The notes below the pieces were generated by a model that had not been told where the DNA came from, ran no database searches, and saw only the letters and a list, made by a program, of their open reading frames with translations. From contig JAQGEQ010000161.1 of NCBI GenBank assembly GCA_034620365.1, forward strand, positions 186,001 to 250,000: a stretch of DNA of 64,000 nucleotides. Reading direction: 5' to 3'. Of this stretch, positions 11,401-26,400 are shown piece after piece. Both the position numbers and the translations under genes were made by a program. Source of the DNA: Pegea sp. RAD2-039 (lineage: Eukaryota; Chordata; Thaliacea; Salpida; Salpidae). Within the stretch, counting starts at the first letter, position 1. The number at the start of each line of letters is the position of its first letter.

Positions 11401-14400
11401 TTATGCGCATCTTCACTTAAATGTCGAACTACCTCAATGACAAACTTAATAAAACAAAATAAATTATTAAACAATTATCAAATAAGCTAACAAAAAGGCA
11501 ATCAAAGGTTAGATAAGTTCATTCTGTTTAAGATATTAACTGAAATGAAAATTTCAAGACGTTTTAACATCTCCCTATGTCAGCATTCAATCAATAATTG
11601 AATTAAAATTTTCATCATAGTCTTTTATTATTAGGAAAATATTCTTTCTTATTTAAAGCAATTAATTGAAAGTTCTCTTGGCGTTTCTATAAATGTCCAA
11701 CATCACTTTGTATTAACGCATGTTAATAAAAAGATTTACAATAATATCTACATCTTCTACAAAACCAACTTAACATTTTTATCAGCTTTAAAATCTTAAC
11801 ACCTGTGCCTAAAAAAAGTTATTATTCGACAATTTAAGTGAATTGTTGTGAACCAGTGAATGAAACGTTGTTTAAACTTGCCAGCGGGATATAAACATGC
11901 ACACTTATTTAAATATACTTTGCAGTTTAATTAATCAGAAAAGTTGTACAGTCTTTATGAAATTCGCCCAAAATTATTGACTTAGCATTAGATGTCAAAA
12001 TAAGGATTACTATCTTTTATAAGGTGGTAGTAACAACAAAAGCTAAAATTATTACTTTTACTGAGAATGAAGTTATAGACCGAACACACAAGTGGAAATT
12101 TTTTATAAGCAGTCAGTCAACCTGTTTAAACTTCTATGGATCATAATAAAAAAGAACTGATAAATTATAATTGCACACTGCACTTCTTGTAAAATAAGCA
12201 ACCGTATTACTTACACTGGAGTAAAATGAATCACAAAACCGACAATGGAATTTCAGCTCGACTCCTTTTGGTAAGTTATACCTGGAGCTGCTCTTCATTA
12301 GACCATCCAACACCTAAAAGTTATTTATGGTTATTAATTAGCATTACATCTATTACAGTTAGGTTTTATTCCAATTGAAAAAATGCTCAATCTCTTGATT
12401 AGTTCAATAAAGTACAAGATTCTAAGTGGTCACTGATTTCAATCATTAAGTTTTAGAAATTACTCCTAGAGATATTTATAATAATATTAAAACTAACACC
12501 AACTCAGCACATACGCAGGAAGAAACCAGACCACCAACCAAGGTCAGGATATCTTTTGTTATTATTATAGATAGAAATTTGAAAATTATTTAAAAAACCT
12601 CCTTGACAAATGAGCAAGATGTAATCGGCGAAAAGATGTTTGATACAGCACAAGCGTTTGTAAAAAAAATGTCGTTACATTACTCTAACATCATTTGAAT
12701 TACCTACTCAATAGGAGCTTTTACCTCCAGCAGCGTGACTAATTACAGCCACAAATACGTCTCAGAAAATTATATTTTACAAGATTTCTAGCAATTCAAT
12801 CAAATCAGTTTATGTCAAACTAATAAATCATTCAATAGTCATACACTTTCGGCATAAAACTGTTTCTTAAACTGCTTAATGTAGAAGCAGTCAGTAATAC
12901 TCACTCGACATATATTCAGCGCAGTGCAATGTGCTTCATTAGAACAATGTGCTTTCAATTTCTCTAATGTACTTGCTGGAAATCTACATATGTTGCATGT
13001 CGCTAACTGAAAAAATATATAAAAATTTGATTAATTTGATTTTATATGAAGATGTTGAAGATGTTGAGCAATTTGAAAGTTGTTTGATAAGCAGTTCCAA
13101 TAAAGTATGCTAGTAAGATATCGAGTGTTTGCACGATTTAATTTTGTTTGATGCACTCTACGTAAACAAGCTCTTATTATTTGTAAACGTATGCAAGATA
13201 GAAGCATCTTGTCTTTCTAAAAAGCCCGATAAGCAAAGAAATCCTCTTAAGAAATTAAACTCAAAGTAATTGCTACATTTTTAAGATAATTGAGTTTTAA
13301 CAAGTCAAACTAGGGCCATCGTGTCGTATGGCTTTGGAGCCTTAAAATTGGTTCGTATTTTGTAACTAGCATATGAAGTTCAATCATATGAAATAGAAAC
13401 CTACCGGGTTGATACTGCTGCTCATAGCATATGGTATTAACCACTCGCTTTCACGCCCACCTTCACGCACATGATTGATCATATTTATTTTGTTTGAATG
13501 CTTCTCCGTTTTGCAGTGCAAATTGAAGTTTGTTTTCAGCTGAAAAAAGAAATTAATTTTTTTACCACAAAAATTGTAAATGAAAATTGATCAAGCTTTC
13601 ACTGTAGAAAATATCTCATTTATTTAGCTGCGTAACTAGAATAAATTGTTTAGTCGTTGAAATGTCGGAACAAATTCACCTTTTTAAACTTTCAAAGACA
13701 AAATTAAAGATTAAATATTTCAATAAACTACGTTAAGTTGATATGATTAAATCTAAATTACCTAAAGTTACATCTCACAACCCTAGGCGCACCGTTTAAA
13801 GATATTAGAAGCCAATTTAAAAAAAGCTTTATCCTAAAATTGACGTTTGTAAGGAGTCATCTAGGTAAGTGTAATCACAGCAGAGGTTTACTTTTACAAT
13901 GAACCAGATCATATCAAAAACATGAGACACGGCATCTTAAAAGCGAACGCTTGTGAAGCTAATGTTGATCTAAGGAAAATGCTTAAAGATAAGGTATCAA
14001 TTTCAGAGTATTCATGAAGGTTTGGTTGATGATAGAGACGCTCAAGAAGAACATACTTCCTGTGATCTGCCAGGTCGTCGACCCTAACTTTTGAAGCATG
14101 TTTATGACAACGTGAAAATGATGTCGTTCAGATTAAAATTTACATCATAATGTAACCGCGAATCATCTACAACTTTTTATTATTGCTTTCAAGATATATT
14201 TTCTTTATTATCAGTAGCCTTAGCAACCAATATACTTTTTCGTCTGATTCATTTGATACATGTAATTGAACACAAAGATTTAATAACTATACAAGCATCT
14301 ACCCGCAAGCACACAACTAGAGGCCATTATAGATAAAACTGAGCAAATAACAACAGATTTTTGTCAAGAGTTTTAATCTTTCAAGAAATATTTAATTCTA

Positions 14401-17400
14401 TTAGTTTTATTACTGGACAGTTAAATAAATAAGTAACCAAAGCAGTGTAAGAACTTATGAAGGGGGGGGGGGTATAAGGTTTTTCCTGCATTTAACATTG
14501 GATAGACGCAGAAATTGGATTGAAGTGAAGACGCCCATATGACTACGGCTTCTGGATTATTGCTGATTAATCAGATTAACTATGTGGTTGTACTAGGTCA
14601 ATATGACCTTTTCACCTGTTCTACAGCAAAATAAAGCAGCCTCATCTCGAATTCAGATGATCAAAATGCTTCCTAAAAGAACGGTGCCATAGAGAAAGGT
14701 TAATAAGAAGCCCGTCCACAAGTGCAAGTCTATTTTAGCAACCATAAAAGGCTTAAGATCACCGGCAGATAACAACTCGTAGAGGTTTGGTGATAGAGTA
14801 TTTTAATGAGCTCTTTTACGGGAAAGAAGCCGGTTAAAGATGTAAATGCAAGCGCACTTAAGATGTCGGCGTTTTCAGCAACAAGAGTTGAAAGCTAACT
14901 TGAAATAGTAAGATATGATATTTATCGAGAGGTTCTTTCAATTTAGAGCGTAACTTGAACTTTCCGAATAATAAATTTGTTTCTGGCTTTGTGCTTCGTG
15001 ACTAGAAATCATCTTAGAAACATTTTATTATTCTACAAGATCAGATTAGATAAATGTTCTTTCTTTAACCGTGTCCGCTTTTTTTCTATTGTGTGTAATC
15101 TTATACTGCAGTGTTATTGCTATAGAGAAAACCTGATCAGAATAATGGAATTAATGACTTGAAAATTGTGGGAATTGTATCGCAGCAAAAACGAATAAAA
15201 TCAATTACATTTAAACGAAGTCAAATTAACGTTATCAACATTTCACGAACAGTTAGAAAAATGTGAACGTTGGCAAAGAGTGGAGGTAAAGAATAGTCGA
15301 GGACAAAGTTACAAATACAAATTAGCAAAGTCTTCAAAGAAATTCCTCGACGAAAACGGTCTTATCAAATCAATACATAACTAATGATTGAAACCATTTT
15401 TGTTCGAAATCTGTTCTTAATATCTTATTGAACACTAGTAGAGAGCTTTTTAATGATATTTTAACAAGTCATCTTTTTGCTGACTATATTCAATTTGTGG
15501 TAATTAGATACATCTTTTTCTGAGCAGATAACAATTTTCAATTGAAAAGCATACAATCAAAAGTAATTCAAAAGCTTCAAGACAATTTATATTCTATTGT
15601 TATCAATTATTAATGGTTATGGTCAATTTTTTAGCTAAATGGAAAGATTTAAAAGTTAAAAAGTCTAAATATTAGCCCATTAATATCTTCCCATGGTTTG
15701 ACGCTGATTGGAATTGAAAGTTGAATTTTTATTCATAAATTTTTAACCTAATGCTATTCACTGATTAAAATATTTCTAATCATTTTGACATACATTGAAC
15801 ATTGTTGACAAATAATCTTCAATCTCATTTAGCTTTTAAAAAAGTTATTTGCAAATGGAATATTTTCTTACCATTGTTGTGTATTTACACAATTTGCAGT
15901 AGAAGGAATCATCTTGCATCCTAGCGACCCATTCATCCATTCGATTAGCGTCGTATCCCGAATCATACGATCTTGGTTTACGGACATGTTGCTCTAGTGA
16001 GCCTAAGTCATCGGTTCCGTACCTCATACAAACGTGGCAAGAGAAAACAAACTGAATACTGAGCTGAAATTTGGCAGTGCCCTTCAAAAGATAAGAAAAA
16101 AACTTACAAAAGTAAAACTAAAAACTTTTCATAAATATTAATATACAAAATAATTAAATATTTTGACTTTTAACTACACCAAGTCAAAAGGTTATTACTT
16201 ACTCCTTCAGTTCTGTTCTCTGCTGAGTAGTTAACTCCATACCCATTTGTAAGACCAGTGCCGAAGTTTTTCAGTAGCTGCATCTGATGAAGAGCGGAGA
16301 GTTGATGATTGGGCGGCATAAAGCCTATAGAGTGCTGTGGTAGTCCAGTAGTTGGCACATGTTGGATATGTGGGTTTTGAAAGTAAGCTTGCTGATACAT
16401 CAACAATTGCTGAATTTTCTGACTATACATTACATTCTGACGCTGCATGGCACTCAGCTGTTGTGTGAGAGTATCCACTTTAATCCGGAGCATTTCTGGC
16501 TGCTCATCATAGCTAACAGAGCGAGTAAGATCTCCTCGCACTGCACCTGAAAATAGCTCTACAATTAGGACTTTATATGCAATCAATATTTAAATCGGAA
16601 AATGTAGCTTCAGTTATAAGAATAATTGAAATAATTGATGTCAGAGAGGAATTACAAACACTCAATAACATCAGCTTCGCGATAGAGTTTTTGGCTTTTG
16701 TTTAACTTCATATTTTAACAAGAAATTTGCAAAATAATTCAGACAATGGCAAATGTGGAAATCACACAAGTTAGTTAGGCGTGTATATAAGTAAACTGAC
16801 AGAAAAGTCAGGTCGGTTTTGCAATCAATGGTCCAGTAGCGCTGCGTTCTACAATGATGGAACCCTCAGTTTTGCTTACAGCCAATTCTATATAGTTAAC
16901 ATGCTTAAAGTTGTGACATATTTCAAATAAAGTTGGAAGCCACCAAGCCTTCACCAGTCACATGACAGATGAAATGTGAGTGATCAATATTAGCTGATTC
17001 TTGCTTAAGTAATTAAACAAAAGAACTTCATCAAAATCCCTATTTAATCAGACGACTTTGAACTTTAAGATGGTGGCTTACAGATGTAATTTGTTGTTTA
17101 ATTAAAGGTTGAATTTATTGCTTCAAACCGTATTTTAATAACAAAATAAATGCGATTAAAGCAGAGCTTAGATTAGATTGATAAATTCCAATCATGTAGA
17201 AACTTTAAACTTCACTTACTAGCCATTGATGATAGAATAGGTGTATTGTTGGCTAGTTGGCCTACGCTGCTAGAAGGCATGATTGCTTTGCTTGTTACTT
17301 TACGTTTGCGAGAATTTCCACTATTTTCATTGCTTGCAGATGAGGCTTCTGCTTCCATGATAGCTAAGTTGGCTGGATGCATTGATAGGGACTACATGAA

Positions 17401-20400
17401 AAATCGTTTAATTACTCAGTAGAACTATCAATTAAAATTGGTTATAAGAAAGTTAACAAAATAATTTTTACCTTTCGTATCGTAATAAAAACCGTAATGA
17501 AAAACTATCAAAGACTGATGTCTTAAAATTACAAAATAATTAGATCCAAGTATCTCTCATTATAAAGTCAAGCTTTCAATTGTAACAATTTTGTTATAAA
17601 TAGTCGTATTTACATCGGAGAAAATAGAATACAAACAAGTATTATTTTTTTCTTTAGGTGCTTAAAGACATTTAACGATTTAATAATTTACTTATTGATG
17701 CAAATAATGAATATGACGCAGAAAAACTGCTTTTATTAATGATAATATCTATAAATTAAAGTTAAAGATAATTAGATGTATGTCTTATTCTAATTTTAAG
17801 CTGATTATAATTTTATTTTAAAACTTAATTGCAAACAAAAGCTTAATTCTAGTAGTTTAACATAATAAGAGAACCTGAAAGCAACAAAACGTCTTCAATA
17901 ATGACTGCTTTGTGAAAAAATGCACAAGATAAATTTTTGATAACAAATGAGTTTTTGTGCAGTTGATGATGTCATAAACAAAAAATCTTTTTTTCGGCAG
18001 GTAAAGGCATATAGATAAACTTTCATAGTCTACCAGTTTGTAAATTCATATTAAGCCTTTGGATTTACTACTTAAAAATGTTATATGATTATCAGTTGTT
18101 TAATATATTAGCATTATTCACAAAAGATTTTAAGGATCAGGTTAAGAGAAACAGAGATTTGTAAAACGATGAGTTTCAGATAAACTAGCGGATATCAAGA
18201 GAAACAATGGTGGAAGTAACTTTTGCTAAAAGCAGTATTTAGACAAGAATGCTTCAAATCTATAATTAAAGTATTTGAAATATTCTGACAAAAAAATGAA
18301 AAATTAACCATAAGTATACATTTGATCGAGTATATTCTGGTGTGGAAGTTTTCACAGAATAATCTGGCTTTTAATTAAACATTATATCAATTTTTTGGTG
18401 CTACTACAGAATCAGATTTTTAATTTTCATTTTTGGTTGCTTCTGGTTCATTTTACTTTTTACTTGGAGAAAAGAGCTTCTTTATAAATTGAGCAAGAGA
18501 TTTAACAAAAACAAAAAAAAAATATTTTTTAAAGAAAAACTTTTGATTATAACAATTATAAGAATCCTTTTCACGTCTCTTATCAATTTTAAAATGTGTT
18601 TATTTACTATTAAAGCAAATTTAATGATTAAAAAATATTTAAAAAGTAAAAATAACAGATTTTTAGATCAAATATTCTAAATGGAGCTTCTTTTAAGAAT
18701 TTAATTTAAGAACTAATTAAGAAAATCTGATAATTGTTCAATTATAAAGTCTCCAACGTTTCTGCGCAGTTTTAATTTATACGTTTTCTGGTCCGATTTC
18801 GTTATACTTCAGATTATTTTAACAAACTGCTTTTGATGTAATCAAGGAAATGAAAATCATTAAGTGTAGCAACAACAGTTGTTGAAGAGACCATCGAAGC
18901 TCGACAAGTATTAAGTAATGTTTATTTGATTTAAAAAATTAAATTTTCTTAAAAGCAAACACTGTATATTTAGACAAAAGACATTTTTCTCTAAATTTTA
19001 TAGTAGATATCTTATGAAAAGTTAGCTTTTTTGAACTTCATGAGTGATATGTATCTCACTTCAACCAAAAAATCTTTGTACTTGATTAGTGAGTTTTTAA
19101 ATGTTCAACATTTATAGAAATTTTGGATAAGAAAAAAAATTTTGCTATAAATATACCAGCTCAATTATTAAATTAGTTTTTTTAGAAAGCAAGATTGGAT
19201 AGCAAGTAATTAATTTATGAGCAATCAAAAGTAATTGAAGTTTTTTAAAATTTAAGCAAGAGGTTTCAGCTGAGACAAAAAAAAATAATTAGTAAAGTTT
19301 TCTAGTCTGTTTTTGAAAAGATCTTTTTGAAAAACGATTTATTTGAGAAACGGTATTAATAACTTGGGAACTTTACATTAAATTAAGTAAAAACACCTAT
19401 TAAAATAGTATCAGTTAAAAAATGCTTTAAAATAAGCTTTTTTGCAATAAATGAGTTATCTAATTGCTTACAACATTCTTCGCATTTTACTTTAGCAAAA
19501 AATTTATCGCACAAATAAAAATTGATTTATGTGAAAAGAAAATTGTTGCGTCTTCATGTTAAAAGTTTTTTCATTTAAAATTATTAAATTAAGAACAAAT
19601 TACAACCATCCAAATTTATTTGAGAACAAGTTGTTTTTTAATTCAACAAAACTTATTTAAGTAGAAATTATTTAACTAACCAAATTTATCATTAGAGTCT
19701 GCACATTAAAAGATATTTCTTCAATAAAGCTAAAGAATTAATAACTATTACGAATTAAAGAAAAATTGTCCCACTTAAAAATGGTAGCTAACTTATTGAT
19801 AGTTTATCATAAGACTCTACATAATTTATCAAAATAAATATAATCAAGCAAGTAGCCTTGAATCGATTAATCTAACAAATTGAAGATTAAACATTCGGTT
19901 CCTAGTCAAGTTAATACTCTGAACGTTAAGCCAAGCAGTCTCCGAAATTCAATTGAAAGGTGAATAGTTAGTTTAATAGTGAAAAGAAAGCAATTTCATT
20001 TAGTACAGACTGAAGCTGTATAATAAAGTTTTTATTTATTCTTAGCGCAGTAGTCTACTAGTCACTCACGTTAATAATTCCAATACAACTGCTTGCGTTT
20101 TAAGTTTTTCAGACATTTTAACAAATTAAATTTATTGTCGACAAACAATGGTTTAATTTTACTTTTAAAACGTTTGTGTAGTAAAACCTGTCCATTTACA
20201 AATAAGATATTAGTATAATAACTAAATGTATAATAAATATATTTTGATGTGTCAAAAATAAAATAAAATTTATTTGAACTTTAGAAAAATTTATAACTTG
20301 ATAATCTTATGTCAAACTTTGTTTTTGTGAAAATAGAGATTTTGAGAAAATTATCAGCATCATAAGCAAAGGATTAAAATTGAATTTGTATAATTTTTGT

Positions 20401-23400
20401 GATCAACAAATCTTTCAATGAAAGACACATGCCTTAATTGAAGCTTGAAAAGCTTATCTTAATGACACTCAATCTAATTAATTAAGAGATGAGATACAAA
20501 GTCCAGAAACTGTTGCACTGATGATATTAGTAAAATAAAACTAAATTTTCACAAACCTTTTCTACGTTTGCTGCAGAGTCATCAAAAGTGCTTCCATCTG
20601 GCGCTTTGTTACCAGGATGATATCCAGTGATCAAAGAAACATTTTTGCGAATTTGTTCACTTGCTTGCCTTTGTTGAGCGGTGCGGACGTTATGAAGGTG
20701 TTTGTCAGACTGCATGTGGATACTCAAGTTTCCTTTTGTAGTGGTAGAGTAATTGCACACATCACATCGATAAGGCTGAACAACAATCAAACAATTAATT
20801 AAACTACGTCATTCACTAACCACACGAGCGAAATAATTGTGTATGAAATCAACTGCTTTTCTATTTCAGCAATTTAATTTAATTTGAACGTTAAAATGTC
20901 GAAGAGTGTTAATTAAAGTAGTTACAATAGAAAAAGTTTTCATTTTGAAAACACTACTGCACTTACAGTAACCACGACAACCGTAGCAGGTGATACGAAA
21001 CTAAAATGCATTACAATTTGAATCTAATTTGCGAGAACGATTAAAGAAGCCGTTGAATTTATTATTTTTCTTTTACGACATAGTAAGTGAACTAAAAGTA
21101 AAAAAGAAACTGAATTGGGCGACTAATAAAATAAGCATCTTAGCTAGGTACTTTAATCACCACAATCGATGTTTGCTTCTCCGCAGCAATTAGAGCTAAA
21201 CGCGTCAGGGTAGCTTAACCCCATCACCGAAATTACTGATTAGATATATCGTCATGCCAGGGGAAAAGGACGAATTGAAGCTTTTTCAATCAAAGGCTTT
21301 TAGACCAAGACACAAGCACAATCTGCCAGTGCTTGGGTTTTAAAAACGCAATTAAACAACTCACTTTTCGGAAAAACGAAAAAAAAATTGATTAAATCGA
21401 TTCAATGAAATCATAAAAAGAGAAATTTAATTATTGATGCTGTCATACAAACAATAAAAGAAAACACAATCTTGTATATAAGGCTAATATTAAAAATATT
21501 CTCTATCTTGAAGACAAATTTCAAATTAAAAAAAAACTTTTTGGATGTTTAAAAATATCAATTGAATGAAAAAAGAATTTAGAAAAAGAGTCAATTTTTG
21601 CTAGATATTTTTTGGTGTTTACCAAATAAAGCAATGAGAGGGACATTGCAGTTTAACAACTCTATCTACTCCTAGCTGATAAAAAAGCAGTAAAACAGTT
21701 TGAAATTAAATTGAGTTGAAGAAAGATTAAAATGAGAAGTAATCAAACTGATCAGGGAGTTTTTAAAGTGTATCAACACAGCCAGTCATAAGCACCAATT
21801 TCTTAGGTTGATGAAGATCAAATAAAGATTCGTTTATCTCAACTGAATGTGACATGTGGTGATGGAAAGATGAAAGAAGCCGCGTCGACTTGAAAAAACA
21901 TCGGTGACTTTTTTATAGACTCCCGCCGTTTTGGAAACGGTGATATCGCAGCATAAACAAACTCATCATCTATCAGCTTAAGTTTGTGAAAATCATATCA
22001 CTCAATTTTAAATTGAAAATCTTATGTGAAAAGTTACAAAGAAAGAGAATAAACATCTGTTAATGTAAACTCAGCTACTGTTTACTGTAAAATCTTTTAT
22101 TTATCTTATAAAAATCTTAGTTCAAATTTTGATTAACAATCACTAAGTAGAAGTTGGTGCAATCGTCAATATTTCAATCATATAACTTCAACTTTTGTAA
22201 ATTTTACCAGTTGATATACAACTTATACTGTGACTACTAATGACGCTCTGAAATTGATTTCAAAAAATTATTAATGTTGGATTGAAATCAATTCCAGAAA
22301 ATTTTACTTCAGCAAAAAACTATAAAAAAACTTTTGAATAGACGAAGTGACAGCGAGAGACTAAACAGGAAATGAAGTTTAGAGCACCTATGTCGTACCT
22401 TATAACCGCAAGTATAGCTCTCACCACGAGCCAACCTTGGATGTAGAGAACCTGAATTACAAAATGAGCAGTCAGGATTCTCATCAGAATGCTTTTCCTT
22501 CATGTGAGCTTCTAAGGTTTCCCTGCAAAAAGAAACTTGTTACATTAACAACATTCACCAAGTATAAAGATAGAAACAAGTTTAAATGCAATATTTTATT
22601 CAATACAACTCATAAGGTTCATATAATTTTTTACTAGTTTGTATTTGCATATAATTTTTTTGACATTTTAAATAAAAAAATCACAAAAAATATTTTAAAT
22701 TCTATTTATTCATTCAATTAGAATTAAAAAAAGAAATTTGAAAGAAACCCGCTCGAATGAATTGCTTTTTAGTGGGTAACTGTATAAAACCACATTGAAA
22801 ATGTTAATCTTATAGAAAATTGTGTTTAGTCACTTTTTGCGTTTAGGTAGTAACGTTTTTTACTAATGTAACCAACATACTATTAGAAGAAATCGTTCTA
22901 TTATTATATTAAAGCTTGCTTGTAATTAAATCTGTAACAAAATTAGTTTCATTCAATAATCTCAAAATAACTTAAGGGCATAACCCTGCAAGATATCGAT
23001 TCTAAATCAAAAACAAAAGAAACTTGAAGTCATCTACTGACCCTAAGGTCATGGATAGGTTGATGAGATATGATTTATCAATTAAAGAACATCACTGCGC
23101 CTTTAGAAAGCTTAAAGCTATATCGAAAATAAGTGTTAACTTGGAATATGATGAAATTAACTTTGAACTAGATACAAACGAAATACAAATCTTTTTAATT
23201 TATTTTAAGTTTACACTTGAAAACAATCACTTACAAACATTAACAAACTAACCCCAAATTTACTTTTTAAATTAAAATTTTGAGGTTTTAGAATGGTTTA
23301 GGGTTTTGAGTAAAATGAAATGAGTAGTGGCGGTCTTCTTAAAATGTCGGTATTATTGTTGATTTCAACTTTTTTTGCTTTAAATCAAATTTAATTTCCT

Positions 23401-26400
23401 ATGTAGGGTCTCAGTGATAATTGAATGTAAAATTTCAATCATTTAATTGAAACGCTAGATTTAAATTTATTCAAGTTTTGAGCAATCAATCTTTTTTGGA
23501 TTGTTGGTGGTTTAAATTTAAAAAGCTGATAAATTCAATAAAAAATTTCCTTTAATTGTATTTCAAATGTTTAAAAATAAAAAAAGTTGAATTGTAAAAA
23601 GGGCTAACTTGAAAGACTTTTAACAGCTTTAAGATTTGTTGCCCAAGCAACAATTAGGTCTATTTCGTTTTTAAAAACATTATCAAGTTGTTAACTTATT
23701 ATCAGAAATTACATATTCACAAAATCCACTAAAATCATAGAAAGTTTTAGTAGGCCATTTATAAGTTTAGTGAACTGTAAATATTAATTAAGCCAATGTA
23801 CTTCACCAAAGAGAAATATTTTCAAATTGAAGTAATCAAATGTGAAAAGTTCATTCAAATTAAGTTACAATACTTGATTAAGAGCTTTCATAATTGAATT
23901 AATCTTCAAGAATATTTTCATTAAAAATAACCGGCTGCTGCAGATGATTTTTTAGATATTTTTTAGAAATCAACTTTTGATGTTTCTTCTGATTTCACTA
24001 ATCAATGAATGACTTTTTATAAAATATGCAAGAAAATGGAGGAACTAGTTTAAAGGACCCAATATTAAGCCTAAGAGAGAGATTAATCTGCGTGTAATAA
24101 AATGCTGACTAAATTAGAAGTCATAAGCTCGTTTGTAAGATCAAACAGTATCTTTAAGTTAGTCATCGTGGTTCTTGCACCGATTGACAAGATCGAAAGC
24201 AAAAATATGAAGTTTAGAAGGTGAGAAGAAAGAAGAACAAAAATGGAAGATAGAAGCAACGTTTTAGGGTGATTACAGATGCTTAGGTCAAATCTTAGAT
24301 TAGTAAAGATAATTAGAATAGCTTACTGAAAAAACGGTTTATTTAACTTATTCAAGCTTCTTAAAAGTTAATGCAAACTAGCAGAAATTTGCTGCTACAA
24401 AGATATATAAGACGAAGATAGTTAAAGAGAGCAGAGGAGAATTTTTGTTAGTAAATCTTTAATGTGATGAGCAGTAACGTAGAAAAATACATAATTTTGT
24501 CGATTACTTTCCAGTAATTATGCAAATTATCTTAAAATTTTTGGGAGATCTGAGCATAGTTATCAGAAAAGTTTAAAATTTTTATCAAGAAGCAATTTTA
24601 TCAACTTGTTTTTAAATAAGCTTATCATTTATAACAATAATAAAAATAACAGATACTCAACGGGGTACATAACGGCATTTTCTTCATTTAAAATTATATT
24701 TTAGTTTCAACTAAACAATTAGAAAAAATCTTTATACAACTAAAGTTCACGTTTTAAATGTGGTCTAACACGATATGTACTTAAACTTTTTTATAATGAA
24801 GCTACATGTTCAGATAAACGTTTATTTAAATACAGAAAAAGTAAATTTTAGAGAAATTATTTCAAATTTAAGCTAATAACAATATAACAAGCTCAATGTA
24901 ATTCAAGTATGTTAGTAAGTAGTAAACAAACATCAGCTACTTCATTGATTTTCAGTAGTTTGAAAGTCAAAATAAAAAGCATCAAGTAAGCAGGCTGCTT
25001 CATCTACCTTACTACTAATCGAAGCGACAATATAGTTATCAATTACTTAACGATTGTCCCAGATACAGAGCAAGTAACTAAGCCAACAGCAAGCACACAA
25101 AAAAGAAATAAAATGAGCGAAATATTTGAGTATTAATTGCATTTGTTTTTCAACCTATTTATTTCAATTTTAGTAAAATATTTGATTGCCTTGGTAATTT
25201 AGGAGAAATCTAAATATACAACACCACATACTTGTATTTATAATGCCAATTACACTTTGGACACTTGAGTTTTTTGCTAGAGTTTCGTGATTGAAAATGA
25301 GTTTGTGATGCTGATATATTGCCCACATACATCTGGCTATTTGTAATATCTATATGTTCAAAGTTTGTTTGCTGGTTGGAATTGATGCCCACGTGGTTGC
25401 TTCGCATGTCTTTGCCAATTAAGTTACTAACTTGAGACATAGAAAGTTGAGAGACTGGTATCTGCAAGACATAATTAATAAATAAAATAATCTGTAGAAC
25501 TTGCATAAAATATATTATTTGAAAAATGCTTTTCAACTTGAGTGATGACCTTAGGTTTGTTGAAATTAAATAATTATAAATGGGATCGAACCGAGAAATA
25601 TTTCCGGTAATATAAGCTACACAGGTCGTCAAGTTACGAAACGGCGACATTCTATCCAATGAAAATGAGTCATAAGTCGCCATAAATGTTGAAAATCAAC
25701 AATTAAAATAATTATTCTCTATTTTAAGAAACTAAAATTTCAATACAGTTGAAGAAATTATCAAGATCAAGGCGAAGGAAGTTATTGAAAAGTTGCTTTA
25801 GTAGGTAATCTGAGACAATTACTGGAGTGCTAATATAACTGATTAGAAATAAGTTAGTAATCGACAACAGGTACAATCGTGTGGTTGGCTGAGGAATGAT
25901 TATTTTTAACTTACGTCGAAAGACATCTAATAATAAAACTAAAATGATAATTCACAAATTCTTTGGTTGTAAAAATAAATAAGTTTGAACATATTTATTT
26001 TTACTTGTTTAAAATTTAACTTATAATTGGGTCAATTTTCAATTGGAAAAAGTAATTTGTCAGATTTAATGAACTAATAAGAAAAAAAGATAATAAAATG
26101 TAAGGTTTGGACGAGGGCATATACCATCCAATAAAAATAAAATAATGAAAATATCTAATAGCTATAGGAACCTTATCATGATCAGTTGTTTGTGAAAGTT
26201 GTCCATGACTACGGTCAAACATTTGCATCGATAATGGAGAAGAGTTTTCGGTGGTGGTGTTATCAGCAGAATGTTGCATTTGTTGCTGTTGAACTTGTTG
26301 GGGCTGGTTATAAGCAGGATATCTTATATGCGATGCAAAAGTAGATTGTACACTTTGAGAGCTGGCCATGTTGTTTTGCAGTGAATAAGATTTAACGTTT

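Noticed and set aside
23024..23251. Plus-strand 75-codon ORF
   Set aside because: No recognisable domain, no splice context and it lies in an intron; chance ORF is the simplest reading.
25560..25640. tRNA-like GGTTCGATCCC on the minus strand
   Set aside because: The T-loop-like motif is present but its stem does not pair and there is no matching acceptor stem or anticodon arm.
25462..25683. Extension of the exon 6 open frame upstream ([15 protein letters not shown] and on)
   Set aside because: A good acceptor at 25462-25463 and correct phase with exon 5 place this part in the intron; composition turns Ile/Leu/Tyr-rich as expected of intron.
26016..26171. Extension of the exon 5 frame downstream
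   Set aside because: It becomes Phe/Ile/Ser-rich with no similarity, and the donor at 26171 gives the correct phase to exon 6.
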